Assembly (NCBI GenBank): GCA_033032175.1
Contig: CM065321.1
Span: 12,484,501 to 12,548,500, forward strand
Length of the DNA stretch: 64,000 nucleotides
Source: Saturnia japonica
Lineage: Eukaryota > Arthropoda > Insecta > Lepidoptera > Saturniidae
Direction of reading: 5' to 3'
Positions within the stretch are counted from its first letter, which is position 1, and the number at the start of each line of letters is the position of its first letter. Position numbers and translations under genes: made by a program. The notes beneath the pieces were generated by a model. The model was not told the origin of the DNA and ran no database searches. It saw only the letters and a list, made by a program, of their open reading frames with translations. Below, piece by piece: positions 47,215 to 59,600 of the stretch.

Positions 47215-50200
47215 TTATTTCTTTGGTGGTATCGGACACTCGTATATATTTATGCTTTTATCTTTGGATACTGAGAGCAGCTTATCACTATTCAAACTAA
47301 ACTGTACACCCCACACCTGGAAAAAAACAAAAAAAAAATGTAACCATTCCTTATAACGTGTACGCGGATTTTGAAAATTCATTCTGATATATTTTTCATA
47401 ATGTATCCATAGACAAATCAGCTTGGAGACGTTTTTGCATTTGTAGTGTAGTTAGACAGCGAGGCATGTGGTACCTAGTGCAAACTCGTTTATTGCGGTT
47501 TTAGTCACTGCGTGTATTACAACTACTACAAGTACCGACCACAACCACCCACTCTTGCAGAAACTCAAGCCCCAGGCCCTTTAGCCATTAGCCGCTCGCG
47601 CGATACAGTGGCACTGCATTCACTAGCTATCAATACACACATGACACATGCACACCACTCAGGTACATAGTTTTTGTAACGAACCTTTTTTTTTACTTTT
47701 TTCGGCTAGTTCATTTTAAACCAAATTGCCAGATTTCTAAAAACATATACGCATGTTTCTTCCTTCCTCCCCGAAAGCACAAAGAACATCTACTTATATA
47801 TAATATAGTTAGTTAGATCGATTTTTCTACGGATATCGAATTAGACAGATAGCGATTTAATTGCAACAATGGCAACAGTCCAAGCCGAGGTTCTGCCACT
47901 TTGGGACCATTGAGCGCTAGTTGCCAAGCTTTCGTGGCTGATTGCCTTCAGCGCTCGCCCCAAAACCCGGTGAAACTGTCAAAGCCATCAAGAATTCAGA
48001 GGCTTCAGGACCCTTACGGCTAAGTGTAGTCAGAACGAAAATAAATCACTACTACAAACGCAAAACCGTCTCTTAGCTGATGTACCAATAAATAACTATA
48101 ACTTCAAAAATTACGAGCTCTTGATAATATTAAAACGCACCGTATCGTTATGTTCCTCGAATGTGTGAATCACTTTGAACCCGTCCACTAGTGCGACCCT
48201 GACCTTGCCGTCTGCTGTAGCAGTCGCTATTCGTGTCCCATCCGGACTGAAACATACCGCCACTGCCCAGCATTTGTGGTCAAAGGAGCTTTGAAGGCCA
48301 GCACTCTCTCTGAATAAATATATTTACAATTAAGTAGGTACTTTGGATGGTAATGCTAGGTATGGGCGTAGCCTGTAACAAGCAGGGAATGACACATAGC
48401 CCCTCACCCCGACCCTCCAGAAGATCTTAAGTAAGGTAATCTTTCAGTAAGGCAAGCGCTCAGTCGGAGTGCCCCGAAAAAAAGAAATCCCTTGCCTGCC
48501 TCCCCCTGGTCAAATTCCTCGCTACGCCCATGATTGCTCGAAACTACAATTGTGCCCAACTGGACCGCAACCACCATAAAACAGGCATAACATCCGCCAG
48601 TGTTCCAGGATTTTTCGAGGACAATCAAACATTTATATATAAAAGGTGATCAATATTAAATACTTACATATCATAAATATTAACCCTTCCATCTTTAGAT
48701 GCACTGGCTACAAGGCGTGACTTCAGTGAGAATGCCACACACCTAATAGCTAGCGCGTGTGCCTCTATAGTGTGCAACAATTTGCCTTGAGCCACGTCGA
48801 ATATACACAAAGCCCCATCCAATGTTCCACTTGCGATATATTTAAAATTGGAGGACTAAAACAAACATAAGTGATCTAAAATGTATCTGTTTGTAGTATT
48901 TTATAAGAATTTATTTTTATATATATATATACATATATATATATATTATAGTAGGCAGTATGTTTTAATATTAAAGTTAATTATGTAAAAACATTGATAT
49001 ATTGTTTGATAGCCTAAAACAGGGTTGACAAACAGTCTATCGAGAGAGCTTCTCAAGTTATTGCTGGAATTTCCTACAAATCTACTCTCTCCGCACGTGT
49101 GGACCACAGAACGCCGTTGGTCAAGGGCAAGCGCGAATCGTGTTGCCCCCGCTCCAATTACAGAGATCGCCCGTCGGTTATTTTAAACACAAAAATGCTT
49201 TCTGTAGTTGATCCTTAGAAGACAGACATATGCTATCGCTTACTTTATTGTAGGTCTTTTTAAGTTCTACAATTATGTAGAAAATGTATGTAAAACTATA
49301 CTCTCTAACTGTCTAACTATATGCTCTTTAACTGATACCAAATTTCATAAGATTTGTTTTAAAATAAAAAGAATAGGTGGTTAGCCGTTAATCACTTGCT
49401 AACTAAATATTTTGTGGTAGAACGTCGACGCTCCTAGTTTGAGCACACCTGGCCTAAAGCATTAGAAGTCTGGAAAATGTTATTGTTGATTTAATTAATT
49501 TTTGCTTGGTTTTTTTTCTGTGCGTCACATGTTTGGAAATGCTAATCAGAAAACGTGACGTCATCGTTTATTAAATATACACAGTTGGATGTATCTTGTG
49601 TTAAGTGACTTGACTCTAAAATTATTACTAAGCATGGAAGTAGTTTTAAAATCATATCAATGTTCAAGAAATTTCTTAAAAGAAATTTTAGTAAAACTAA
49701 CTTTAAACAAAATATCTTTTTGACCTCAGTTTTATTTATTGAACCATGACATCACACATTGTCACATGACCATAGAGTTATTGCGGTTTTATTTAATTTA
49801 AAAATAATTTTATATTACTTCTTTAAGTGTAATAATGAATAAATATTAATTATCAGTATTTTTTGTGTATCTATTTTACTCCCGGACTGTAGTTCTGACT
49901 GTCTAGAGATTCATGCAAGTGCCTACCCTTCTAAAAAAAGATTATTTTTGAAATACATTTGATCAATTAATGAAGATAATGTCGCGAACCTTAGCTGCTC
50001 TTAAATTAAACACAGTTGGTGGAAAAACCAATCTGCGTGCTGGTCGTGCTCCAGATCTCCTACTTCCCCAGGGGTATGATACAGACACTTAACCACCAAG
50101 AAAGAATTATCAAAATTCACTTATCGAGCAATTCCTCCTTGTTGTGTAGCTTCCCGGGTATCCCAAAATTGAGGGTTAGCGTGCGGCGTGAATTTTGGCC

Positions 50201-53200
50201 ACAGCCACAGCGGTTAAAAACAAAGCGAAGCGTTGAGAAAAATGCGAGATACGTGTGCGCTTAACTGTCACTCGAAGCCAACTGATTTTTCAAGTGCGCG
50301 TCCGTTACCCCGCGGGTTGCCAGACGCCAAAAAACAAATACTCGGCAAGAGTTACCTGATACTCTCGCCCAGCAAACCAATGCCCAACCAACAGTGTTAA
50401 ATTATTTAAACATAAACTAACCCAGGCGACAGACAACGCGAACTTCCCTCGTGTATCCAAAACTTTGTCAACTGTTCCATTTTCTACTCCATATAATAAC
50501 ACCTTTCCGTGGTGACCTCCAGACGCGATTTGAGCACCATCAGGTGAAAATGTCACTTTCCATACATCTATAGCAGAAGTTTGTATCTCGCGCATTTTGT
50601 TACCAGATATGAGATCCCATAAAATAATGACTGTGTCCAATGATGTGCTTACTATAGCTGCAATATGAAACAGTTACTTAAAAAAAAAAAAATTAGTATG
50701 TCTGGCTTCTCCTGAGTAGACCTTGTATTACTTGTAATTATTACAAACAGTATTTTTATTGCAAATATTTCAAAAATGTATATACATTTTTATTAAATTA
50801 AGTTTTATGCACCAGGCATGAGCATTTCATAGCATAACTAGTAACAAAAACTATTTATGTGTACTTGGTTCTACGTCTGACAAGCTATTTATATTTATAA
50901 AGTAATAAAATCTAATTAAAGGCCCATAGAGACAATAAAAACACATTATAGTAAACGTAACAGTAAAGTTTTTTCTTTCACCTTTGCCAACTACCAAATC
51001 TGAATTCCATTAAAAATTACAGTTGTTATTATGATTATTTAAAGATATACCATACCACCGATTCTAATTACAAACCACACCAACTATATAGGTACACACT
51101 TTACAATGACTGTAAGAAATTGGAAATTAAATGTGCTAGATTTTTATTTTGTTTATCGTTAATACAGATATACCAACCAAAACTTCATACAAAATATAAA
51201 ATTTATATCCATAATCGACTCAGTAATCAATAGAAACAAACAGAAATAATCATTAGTACATTAAATCACACACAACATTAAAATTGAAAATGTTTCATAA
51301 AAATATCTACTATAAAAGAAAAAGCTGTAATATTGTAAATATTGTAAAGTGTATGTTATACCTATTTGTTCAAACTACATATTTTTTTACACTCACTGTG
51401 ACCATTAGGACTAACAGCAACACACACAACGGCCATAGTATGCCCCTTTAAAGTATTACATAATTCCAGCTTATTTTTATCGAATGTCCATATTTTCACC
51501 AAGCAGTCGAGTCCACCCGTCACTATGTAGTTCTTGGATGCTTGTCTGGTGACAATAATAAAATTGTTCATCTTTATCTCACATACTTACTTAACTTACC
51601 TACATAAATATATAATATTAATAAGTAAAGTAACTTTAGTAATTAAAGTTAAGATACACTTAGGTTAGTAGGATGAAGAAGTGAAGGTTTTTTACAATGT
51701 TTATTTAAATAATTATATGTTGGCCTATTAAAAATAATCACTAGTAAATAGTGAGGTTTCTTATAATAGTAAAAGTTAAAATTTTCTACTTTTTCATTCT
51801 TAACTGGTAATTAGCATATATTACAAGTTTTCTTTTATCCAACAGGCTTAAAATGATTAATATAAACTGATTTTTTCAAATTGATCCCAATTATCAGACA
51901 ATTATATTAACCCTTCCATTTTACATGTTTTGTCTCAATTAATAATATAATTTGTTGTGTATATATTTACTAACTTTTAGATGTATTTGTAAGTTGATTG
52001 ATAAATCAGTATGTATACAAACCATACTAAAATTATACTTTTATGGATATACAATTTATCTATCAGTCTCCTTCTTTTGTAACTCTACCTACCATAGAGA
52101 ATGTACATTCATACATAAGGACATTGGTAAATTTGTTTTATTAACACACAGTGCCATAAACAAGAAAAATGATTATTTTCTTACTACCCGTGTGCGATAA
52201 GTTGTGCAGCAAGGTACCTGCAACTTCTTAAGGAGAATGACGGCCTAGGTGCCGCAAAAAGACCAGTCATGTATATCAACAAAACCTGGATTCACTCACA
52301 TTACACAGTGAGCAAATGCTGGCAAAATAGTACAGATGTAACAGTAAAAAAAAATCATAGTTCCGGTCAAAGATGGGTGATTGTTCATGCAGGAGGAGAG
52401 AATGGGTTCGTGAATGGGGTTGCACATGTATAAAAATGTAAAAATAATCCAGGAGACTACCATCATGAAATGGATAGGAAAAATTTGAGAAAGTGGATTA
52501 TAGAAAAATTTATTCCCAATTTGCCCCCCAATAGCATAGTGGTACTAGATAATGCACCCTACCACTCTACACAAATAAATAAACAACCCACAAGTGTTGC
52601 AACAAAAGATGTTATAAGACAATGGTTATTAGACCACAACATACCATATGAGGAATAAATGAAAAAACCTGAGTTATACCATTTATTATATATAAATCAA
52701 CCACCAAAACAATATATGATAGATGTAATATTTAAAGAAAATGGCCATGAATTTGTACGCTTATCACCTTATATGTGTGACCTGAACCCAATTGAATACA
52801 TATGGAATTCAATAAAGCAAAGAGTAGCTAGAAATTAACATGGGATGCCATTAACAGCATAACTGAAAGCGACTGGCAAAAAGAAGTGAACCTTAAAAAC
52901 ATTAAAAAAAATAGCAGAGATAAAGTTGCAGGTGGAAACTTGTGATTTTTTTTTTCACAGTACAACCATGCTTCTTTGGCGTCACCGCCCCCAGATCTCA
53001 ACTTATTGCGCACGGGTAGTACATACATAAATTTACAATTAAAGCATACAACCAGCTAATACATTATATTAAAACAATATATAAAATAACTTACTTTGAA
53101 TCTCCAGAAGCATAAAAATTTGTCCATGAGCAACTATATATAGGGTCGTCATGTGCATTCTCCTTCTTAAGTAGTAATGAATACTGAAATCAAAAAAAGA

Positions 53201-53315
53201 TTCAAAATATTGAGTAGGATCTAGAGATAAATAAAAAAAAACATTGTAAAAATAAAATGTAGCCAGGTACATATAGAGAACTATAAGTAAAACTTACAAT
53301 ACTGTTACTCGTCAT
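47215..53315 (-). CDS. WDR61: SKI8/WDR61-like WD40 protein, diverged copy A
   Basis: Seven exons on the minus strand: 53,298-53,315; 53,095-53,183; 51,397-51,545; 50,422-50,657; 48,668-48,855; 48,141-48,309; 47,215-47,316. The joined frame is open, 316 aa, with GT-AG introns in the same positions and phases as copy B (0,2,1,0,2,0). It starts [19 protein letters not shown]. Seven propeller blades are traceable: YIVTGGLDCLVKIWTF (1), GHTMAVVCVAVSPNG (2), SAIDVWKVTFSPDG (3), DTRGKFALSVAWSSNFKYIA (4), IEAHALAIRCVAFSLKS (5), a decayed blade 6 (SFDHKCWAVAV ... KVRVALVDGF, lacking GH and WD) and VWGVQFSLNSDKLLSVSKDK (7), ending CPIPPKK. AATAAA at 47,139-47,144. WDR61 serves in the SKI RNA-decay and PAF1 complexes by homology; this copy may be specialised or redundant. 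Confidence 0.93.
47960..48045 (+). repeat. Family E fragment in WDR61-A intron 6
   Basis: CCGGTGAAACTGTCAAAGCC ... ACGGCTAAGTGTAGTCAGAA. Confidence 0.5.
48915..48955. repeat. AT microsatellite in WDR61-A intron 4
   Basis: Alternating TATATATA with one CA interruption, directly upstream of exon 5 in gene orientation. Confidence 0.6.
49082..49283 (+). repeat. Family A fragment in WDR61-A intron 4
   Basis: CGGTTATTTTAAACACAAAA ... TTGTAGGTCTTTTTAAG matches the central part of family A. A family F copy follows at 49,480-49,900 and an unrecognised, GC-richer repeat-like piece at 50,000-50,300, all in the same intron. Confidence 0.6.
52184..53019 (+). mobile_element. Short Tc1/mariner-superfamily element in WDR61-A intron 2
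   Basis: The outermost bases CTACCCGTGTGCGATAAGTTG (left) and CAACTTATTGCGCACGGGTAG (right) are inverted, with 3 mismatches over 24 bp including the flank, and TA lies on each side as target duplication. The interior is an 836 bp remnant with half a transposase. It is oriented against the host gene and lies 76 bp from exon 2, so splicing had to tolerate it. Confidence 0.85.
52205..52930 (+). pseudogene. DDE transposase fragment of the intron 2 element
   Basis: Blocks in order: FIPNLPPNSIVVLDNAPYHS (second catalytic Asp in VLDNAPYHS), INKQPTSVATKDVIRQWL, then after a stop KPELYHLLYINQPPKQYMI and GHEFVRLSPYMCDLNPIEYI, in which LNPIEYIWNSIK carries the final Glu. The first Asp block is not readable. 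Two or more in-frame stops, so inactive. This type is frequent in insect genomes. Confidence 0.85.
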
Positions 53316-53592
53316 TTCACAATATTTTTAAAATATTTAAACAACGTAAAAACGTAGTAGTAGTTCTTTTGATCAAGTCAGTTCAACATTATAGTAGTTC
53401 TCCTATAAACAAAATGTAGCCTGTATTGTAGACAACGATTACGAAAATTACACAAACAATACAAAAATGAGATCAAGAGAATTATTTTCGCAGGAGAGTA
53501 TATTAAAAGGCATACATAACATTAAAAAAAAAAAAATTCTATTCTTTTCTTTTTTCTTCGTTGACCAGTTGATTGTTACCGGGACTGACAAC

Positions 53593-54037
53593 TAGGAGTG
53601 AGGCGTATTTATCGGAACAGGTATTTACAAGTAACAGTTTGGAACTGTTATTTGAAAAAGCTGTTACTAAATACTAGGTACAACCTGTTCCTCATACTAA
53701 TGAGGCGTATTTATCGGAGCAGATAAAAACGAACCGGCTGTTATTACGTACCTTTTCTAGAGAGTGTTACTGTTTCAATTTGGAACATGCTTTTGATGAT
53801 TTTCATTGATTGATAGCTGAATTTATTGTTATATGTTCTAAGTATACGGTAGGTTGATAGTATTAATCTATGGTTACAAGTGTTACTACATAATATGAAG
53901 TATATAATATACTACATATATATCAATATTATATTCCTATTAAAGCGTAACAGGCTATTATTTTGGAACAGGTTATTGGAGCTGTTATTTCTCGGGAACA
54001 GGAACAGGAGTAATAGGTATCTTATAGCTCATCCCTA
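53593..54037. mobile_element. hAT-like non-autonomous element (445 bp)
   Basis: Ends TAGGAGTGAGG and, reversed, TAGGGATGAGC; flanked by 8 bp CTGACAAC (53,585-53,592) and CTGAAAAC (54,038-54,045), an imperfect 8-bp target duplication as expected for hAT. The interior repeats GAGGCGTATTTATCGGA twice. No open frame. Confidence 0.65.
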
Positions 54038-54600
54038 CTGAAAACTAATCTAACAGTGACATTGATAATAACAAATGGCCAATTTTTTTCCGTCCGAAAA
54101 TCAAGTGTTGCCTGAGAACTTATAACGAATTAGGCTCAAGTTTGGCAAATATTTTACACTATAACATTAATAATTTTTTTCTCAGTAGCAATATTTGATG
54201 TGAATATTTTTCGAGTATTATTTTAATTATTGTATTCTAATAAAATAAATAATACAAACGAAGATGAGAGCGGTCGCTTATATAATACAGCAACATAGGT
54301 TTATATATTATTAAAATAGATATACTTTTATTAACATAAACAGATGGCATTCCTCATGTGATTTTTTTCTGTAGTAAACACAAACATTTATTTTATTATT
54401 ACTAAATTTGGTACGACTTTCCATTGACGTCCGTCGAGTTGGGGGATGATTTTTTTTTTACAGAAAGGGTACATTATTATAAGCACATACGTAAAGTTTC
54501 AACATGCGGAAACCCGTAGTTTTCGAGAAAAAAATTAATTAAAATAATTTATTTTTGTATTAATTGTCAATCTCTACCACAGATTATATAGAATTCACGC

Positions 54601-55027
54601 TAAGGATGCGAAAAAAAACCTATTTATTAATTTAGAAAAATCGATTATTCAATAATCGATTTTTTTCACTGTCAATTTTTTTTTATAAATCTAATGTCAT
54701 TTTTTTGTGCAAGTAGGTATTTAATAATCCTTCTGTACTTTTAAAACAGCGTTAAATTTACCAAAACTGCTATTTCTAAATTCTTGGCCCACAGAGATGT
54801 GGTAATTTGTTTTTAAATATTTGTATACTTAATTGTTGTTGATTTTATTACTGTGATAAACATTGATTATTTGATTAATAATGAGATGATTTTGAATATT
54901 TCAGGTGTATAATTCAATTTCTTAAGAATTTATAAAAAAAATCGATTATTTTTTGGATAAAATCGATTATTTTTAAATCGATTTTATTTCTATACAAAAT
55001 AATCGATTTAAAAAAAATACATCTCTA
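54601..55027. mobile_element. hAT-like insertion in the left foldback arm
   Basis: Ends TAAGGATG and, reversed, TAGAGATG. The host sequence ATTCACGC precedes it and TTTCACGC follows shortly after its end. The intact right arm shows the uninterrupted AATTCACGCCATTG. The interior is rich in AATCGATT repeats. Confidence 0.65.
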
Positions 55028-55327
55028 AATTTCACGCCATTGAACGTTTCGTTTTACCTAAGGTTAAGTTGTCATACGTTCAGTAACATTTTATTTTATA
55101 TAAGTTTACGAGTTTTTTAAATTTTTAATTCTTAGGAAATTTTCCTCATTTTTATGTTTTTAAACTAATAATAAGTGTAAAAAACAAGAGGTGACCCCTT
55201 GGAGGGGAAGGAGTAGAACCCCCTTCATCAGCGAAAAATAGGGGGACAGATTTAGAGGGATTTTTATATCTATTTTGAGACTGCAACATCTCCAGCGCTG
55301 CGGGAAGAGTAGCCTCAACACCTTTGC

Positions 55328-55435
55328 GTAACTAATTGTAGGCATCCATTCTCACCTCCGCAGCTTCGGCTAATTGGTCGCCTTTGGCGACCAGCCTCAG
55401 CCGCTTTGGCTCGTCCGATGCCTACAATTAGTTAC
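55328..55435. repeat. 19-bp perfect palindrome arms around a hairpin-rich core
   Basis: 55,328-55,346 (GTAACTAATTGTAGGCATC) is the exact inverse of 55,417-55,435. Between them 55,375-55,393 forms a perfect 8-bp stem with a TTT loop (TGGTCGCCTTTGGCGACCA). Confidence 0.8.
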
Positions 55436-56314
55436 AGCAGGCGGAGGCTGCTCTCCCTACGCGCCTCCGGCTTTATAAAAACACTCTAGGGGTAAAAGAG
55501 ACTCATACCAGGTAGAGTTGGAGTCAATCAATTCAGTTCTTTGCCATAAGTTGAACCTAACCTAACCTATTATTTTATTTGTTATCTTCCCCATAGACCA
55601 TTATCCAGAGGAATCTTCCCTAAACGCTCTCAACTGCTAGGGACACAAACGATGACATTGACAATGACAGTACAAAATGGCGTCAGTTTTACGTTTCGTT
55701 CTGCAAGCCCTCAAAAGACTGTGACACTACTTATTTTAATTCGTATGAATCATAATGAAAATAATGCTATAATTTAATATATATCAACTGATAAATATAT
55801 ATGTGCATGATAAATTATTGAAATGAGTACTAAATATAATTATTTTCGTAAATTTATATAAAATAAAATGTTACTGAACGTATGACAACTTAACCGTAGG
55901 TAAAACGAAACGTTCAATGGCGTGAATTCTATATAATCTGTGGTAGGAATTGACAATTAATACAAAAATAAATTATTTTAATTAATTTTTTTCTCAAAAA
56001 CTACGGGTTTCCACATGTTGAAACTTTGCGTATGTGCTTATAATAATGTAACCTTTCTGTAAAAAAAAAATCATCCCCCAACTCGACGGACGTCAATGGA
56101 AAGCTGAGCCCTAAATTTTAAAAATTAATAATAATAATATAAATAAGAATTTGGTGAATTTTATAAATAGAAGATTTTAATCCGCCTAGTACAAATAAAC
56201 GATGTACGAAAGTAGATGTCCGTATCCGCAAATCAAGACATAATAATCGTATCCGTGAATTTAGTTTTTAAGAACCCGGTACATTATTGATATCCAGTTA
56301 AATATGTACGTCAT

Positions 56315-56560
56315 TTTTAACAGACTTCAACAAAAGGTTACTCAATTAGAATGTATAGGTAATTATTTTTCTAATAGACGTCGAGCCTCTTTTCTTTTGG
56401 TTTTTTTTTATGTTGGATATGGGATACCTCAAGGGTAGCCCCATTTTCATTTTATTAGTATTGGACCTTACAACTTCGAAGACACACAAGGGAACTCTTA
56501 AAAACAATTGAAGTTGGTTTTCTTTTTTGTCAAAAATTGTCTTGTCTCATATAAGTTAGA
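56315..56560 (-). repeat. Solo arm of the 18,436-type foldback family
   Basis: The plus strand reads GGTTACTCAATTAGAATGTA, then GATACCTCAAGGGTAGCCCC and GTTTTCTTTTTTGTCAAAAA, matching the right arm of the 18,436 element. Confidence 0.65.
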
Positions 56561-56681
56561 AAAATTTATTTTGTATCGGAAAAGTTAATGCTTTTATCAC
56601 AATGAATTATCATAATAAATAAAACATATGCACCTAAATTTAATTTTTTATTTTTTTTATATCATACATTCAAACATTTAA

Positions 56682-59600
56682 CTATAAGGGGCAGTCATAA
56701 ATGTTAATGCTCTTGTCCTCAGAAACGGAAACAATTTTATTGCTTTCTGCGTTAAACTTTACACCCCATACCTGAAAGAACAAAAATAATTTAGAATAGC
56801 CCAATGTGTATAATATACATGTAACTTTCATTTCACTCAAGAACTATAATAATTTTTTTGATAGACATTATTGGTATTATGCTGAGGTTTAACACTTAAC
56901 ATTCATCTCAATACTGTAACAAATTATGTCAAACCTGATCATTATGTTCCTTAAAAACATTTTGGCACTGCATACTGTCCAAATCCCAAACTCTAACTGT
57001 CCTGTCTGCGCTGCCAGATACAAATCTTTTGCCATCTGGAGAGAATGCTACTGATAGTACCCATGACGCATGCCCAGATAAAGTCCCAGCCAAATTTGCA
57101 TGTACTCTAAAAATATATATGGCAAATAAACATAAAGGTATTATAATAATTACAAATAGTAAAGCATTTATTGTTATAATAAGCAACAATAATCACATCA
57201 CAAGTCAAATTTGCAAAGTTTTCTAGATGTAACACAAAGAATATCAATACAATTAATAAAATTGAAGTGTCTGTTTGTAATTTCAATATAAAAGCTTTTT
57301 ACTAGATGCATATGAAAGTATATACAGAGCCTATAGGCCTAGAGCCTATTTTGTTATAAAAACCTATTTTTAAATCATTTACCTATGTTTGTTATGGGTA
57401 ATTTCCGAAACAATTGGACCTATTTTATAGGGACATTCACTGGCAGATAGCTAAATTTATATGGTATAATTTAGGCTATTTTTATTTTACAAAAAGAATT
57501 AGGGTTCGGCGCAAATAAAAAAACTGGTCATGGTGAATCAATTTGGGTGCTTAAATGGTGTACACTCAGTAAACCATAAGAGATTTATAAAATTAGAGTA
57601 CTACAAGAGTATATACTCTTGTTGACTTTATGTAGTTCTTTTTAATGCCTATAATTATGCAGTACATTAATTTCATAAACCTCTTATGGTATACTGAACG
57701 TACGACATTTAAGTGCCTGAATTGATTCACCATAACCAGTTTTTTATTTGCGCTGCTATACCTTATAACATCAGCTATCTGCCAGTGAAAGTCCCTTTAA
57801 AATTGGTCCAACCGTTTCAGAAATTACCTGGAACATACAGACAGACAAAAATAGACATGTCTATCTTCTAGACATGTATATCTTCTAAGAATCAACCACA
57901 ATAAAGCATACTTATCTATAAAATAACCATGTGCCCGATCTAATGTATTCTGTAGTCCATGTGATCGCAGCCTCAGATAAAGTTAGTTACAAATAAAAAA
58001 CGAATAAAACAAAAAGTGTATATATTGCCTTCAGCCCAGGATGGCATCAGTGTCAGGAGACACTTAAAACAAAAAATTTTACCAAATAAGAAATATATCA
58101 GAATGGTAAGAGAATTTATTAAACAAGTAGTTTAATATTTTTATTGTAATCCAAAGAATTTTGATAAGACCTTAATCATTCACAAGCTCAAGAAGAATCT
58201 AAATTAAACCAGTTAAGAATTTCAATAAAATTTTTAACTTACACATCATAAAGTTTCATATGACCGTCATCTGATGCAGTGAGTAACAGTTGAGAATCAG
58301 GTGAAAAACAAAGACTTCGAATAGGCATTGCATGTCCTTCAAGGGTGTGAACCAATTTACCTTGTGCCACATCAAATATATTAATAATTCCATCGAGGGC
58401 ACCACTTGCAATGTATTTTCCATCTGGACTCTGAAATTTATAATTTCTTTAATTTTCCAAAAGTTCAAATATAATTTGAATGGTATAGTGTTAATAAGTC
58501 AATATAAAATATATATATGTATAATTTCAAATACAAGTATTTTATTTGATTTTGGTGGTGAAAACAGATATAAATAAATCTTATATCACCACTCTAGATG
58601 TAACACCTTATAATTGCAAAACATATAAGTATGCTTTTTTACATTTTGATAAGAAGTAATTGAAATTTTCTGATTTAAATGCAATAAAACATACAGTATT
58701 TTATACCAAAATTATTAAAATTATTACCAAGGGCAAGGTTTATATTTTACTATCAAGTTCTTTTTTTCTCCTGGAAAGAGTAGACTAGCTTACATATATA
58801 AGGTGTCATATCTAGATCCACAATATGTGAAATGTAGATAGTTGTTTCAATTTGTTATTAGTTTAATGTTAAATCAAACTGAAACAAGGTATATATATGA
58901 TTAGACATTTTCATATTTGTAAGTTTTAAACAAATTTCTTACATAGGCAACACTGAGTGTGAATTTCCCTCTTGTATCCAGTGTTTGCTCATGTTTCCCA
59001 CTTTCCACATTGAATATTAAAACTTTTCCAGCGTTACTGCCAGATATGACATGTTTGCCATCAGGAGAAAAGTCCAAGGTCCATACATCAGTGGGCTCTG
59101 TATCAAATGTCTTCAGTTTTTCACCAGAAGCAATATCCCATAAAATCAGTGAAGAGTCTTCAGAGCTACTTGCTAAGGCTGGAAATTAAACTATGGCTAC
59201 AATATAAATTAAATTATCTTCAGGAAAAAAATAACTTTTAAATTAGGGATGTAACAATACCAAAACCAATACAGTAAACTGGCAGACTGGTCAATATAGC
59301 AGGATCGTCGATTATTTATAAGACTAATACTTACCTAAAAATTTTAAAAGATCCCTAAATAATGAGATTCCCCTTTCAAATAAGACAAAAGAGCAGCGTG
59401 CGGTGCTAGTGGCGACATTGCCATCTTTCTTGAGTGTTGTATTATTTTATGCCTGTTTAATATCAAACACCTACTTATCATTAAAAAGCTTATAGCTAGT
59501 TTTCTGCATAATAGGAACACATAAAATCACCTGAAATACTTTACCCTCTGCCAGGCCTGTAAAAATGTGTAGGAGCTTACGTACTTAATTATTTATTACT

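Larger units (their letters stand above)
54403..56118. mobile_element. Large foldback element between the two WDR61 genes
   Basis: The outer arms are inverted copies of about 290 bp. The left arm is 54,403-54,600 continued at 55,030-55,125; the right arm is 55,838-56,118. Both contain TTTCCATTGACGTCCGTCGA and AACCCGTAGTTTTxGAGAAA. The left arm is split by a 427 bp insertion. The loop 55,126-55,837 is richer in GC and holds further small palindromes. No open frame longer than chance. Class unknown. Confidence 0.82.

Noticed and set aside
55556..55570. CCTAACCTAACC, telomere-like
   Set aside because: Only two and a half units inside a foldback loop; not a telomeric array, and the usual insect repeat is TTAGG.
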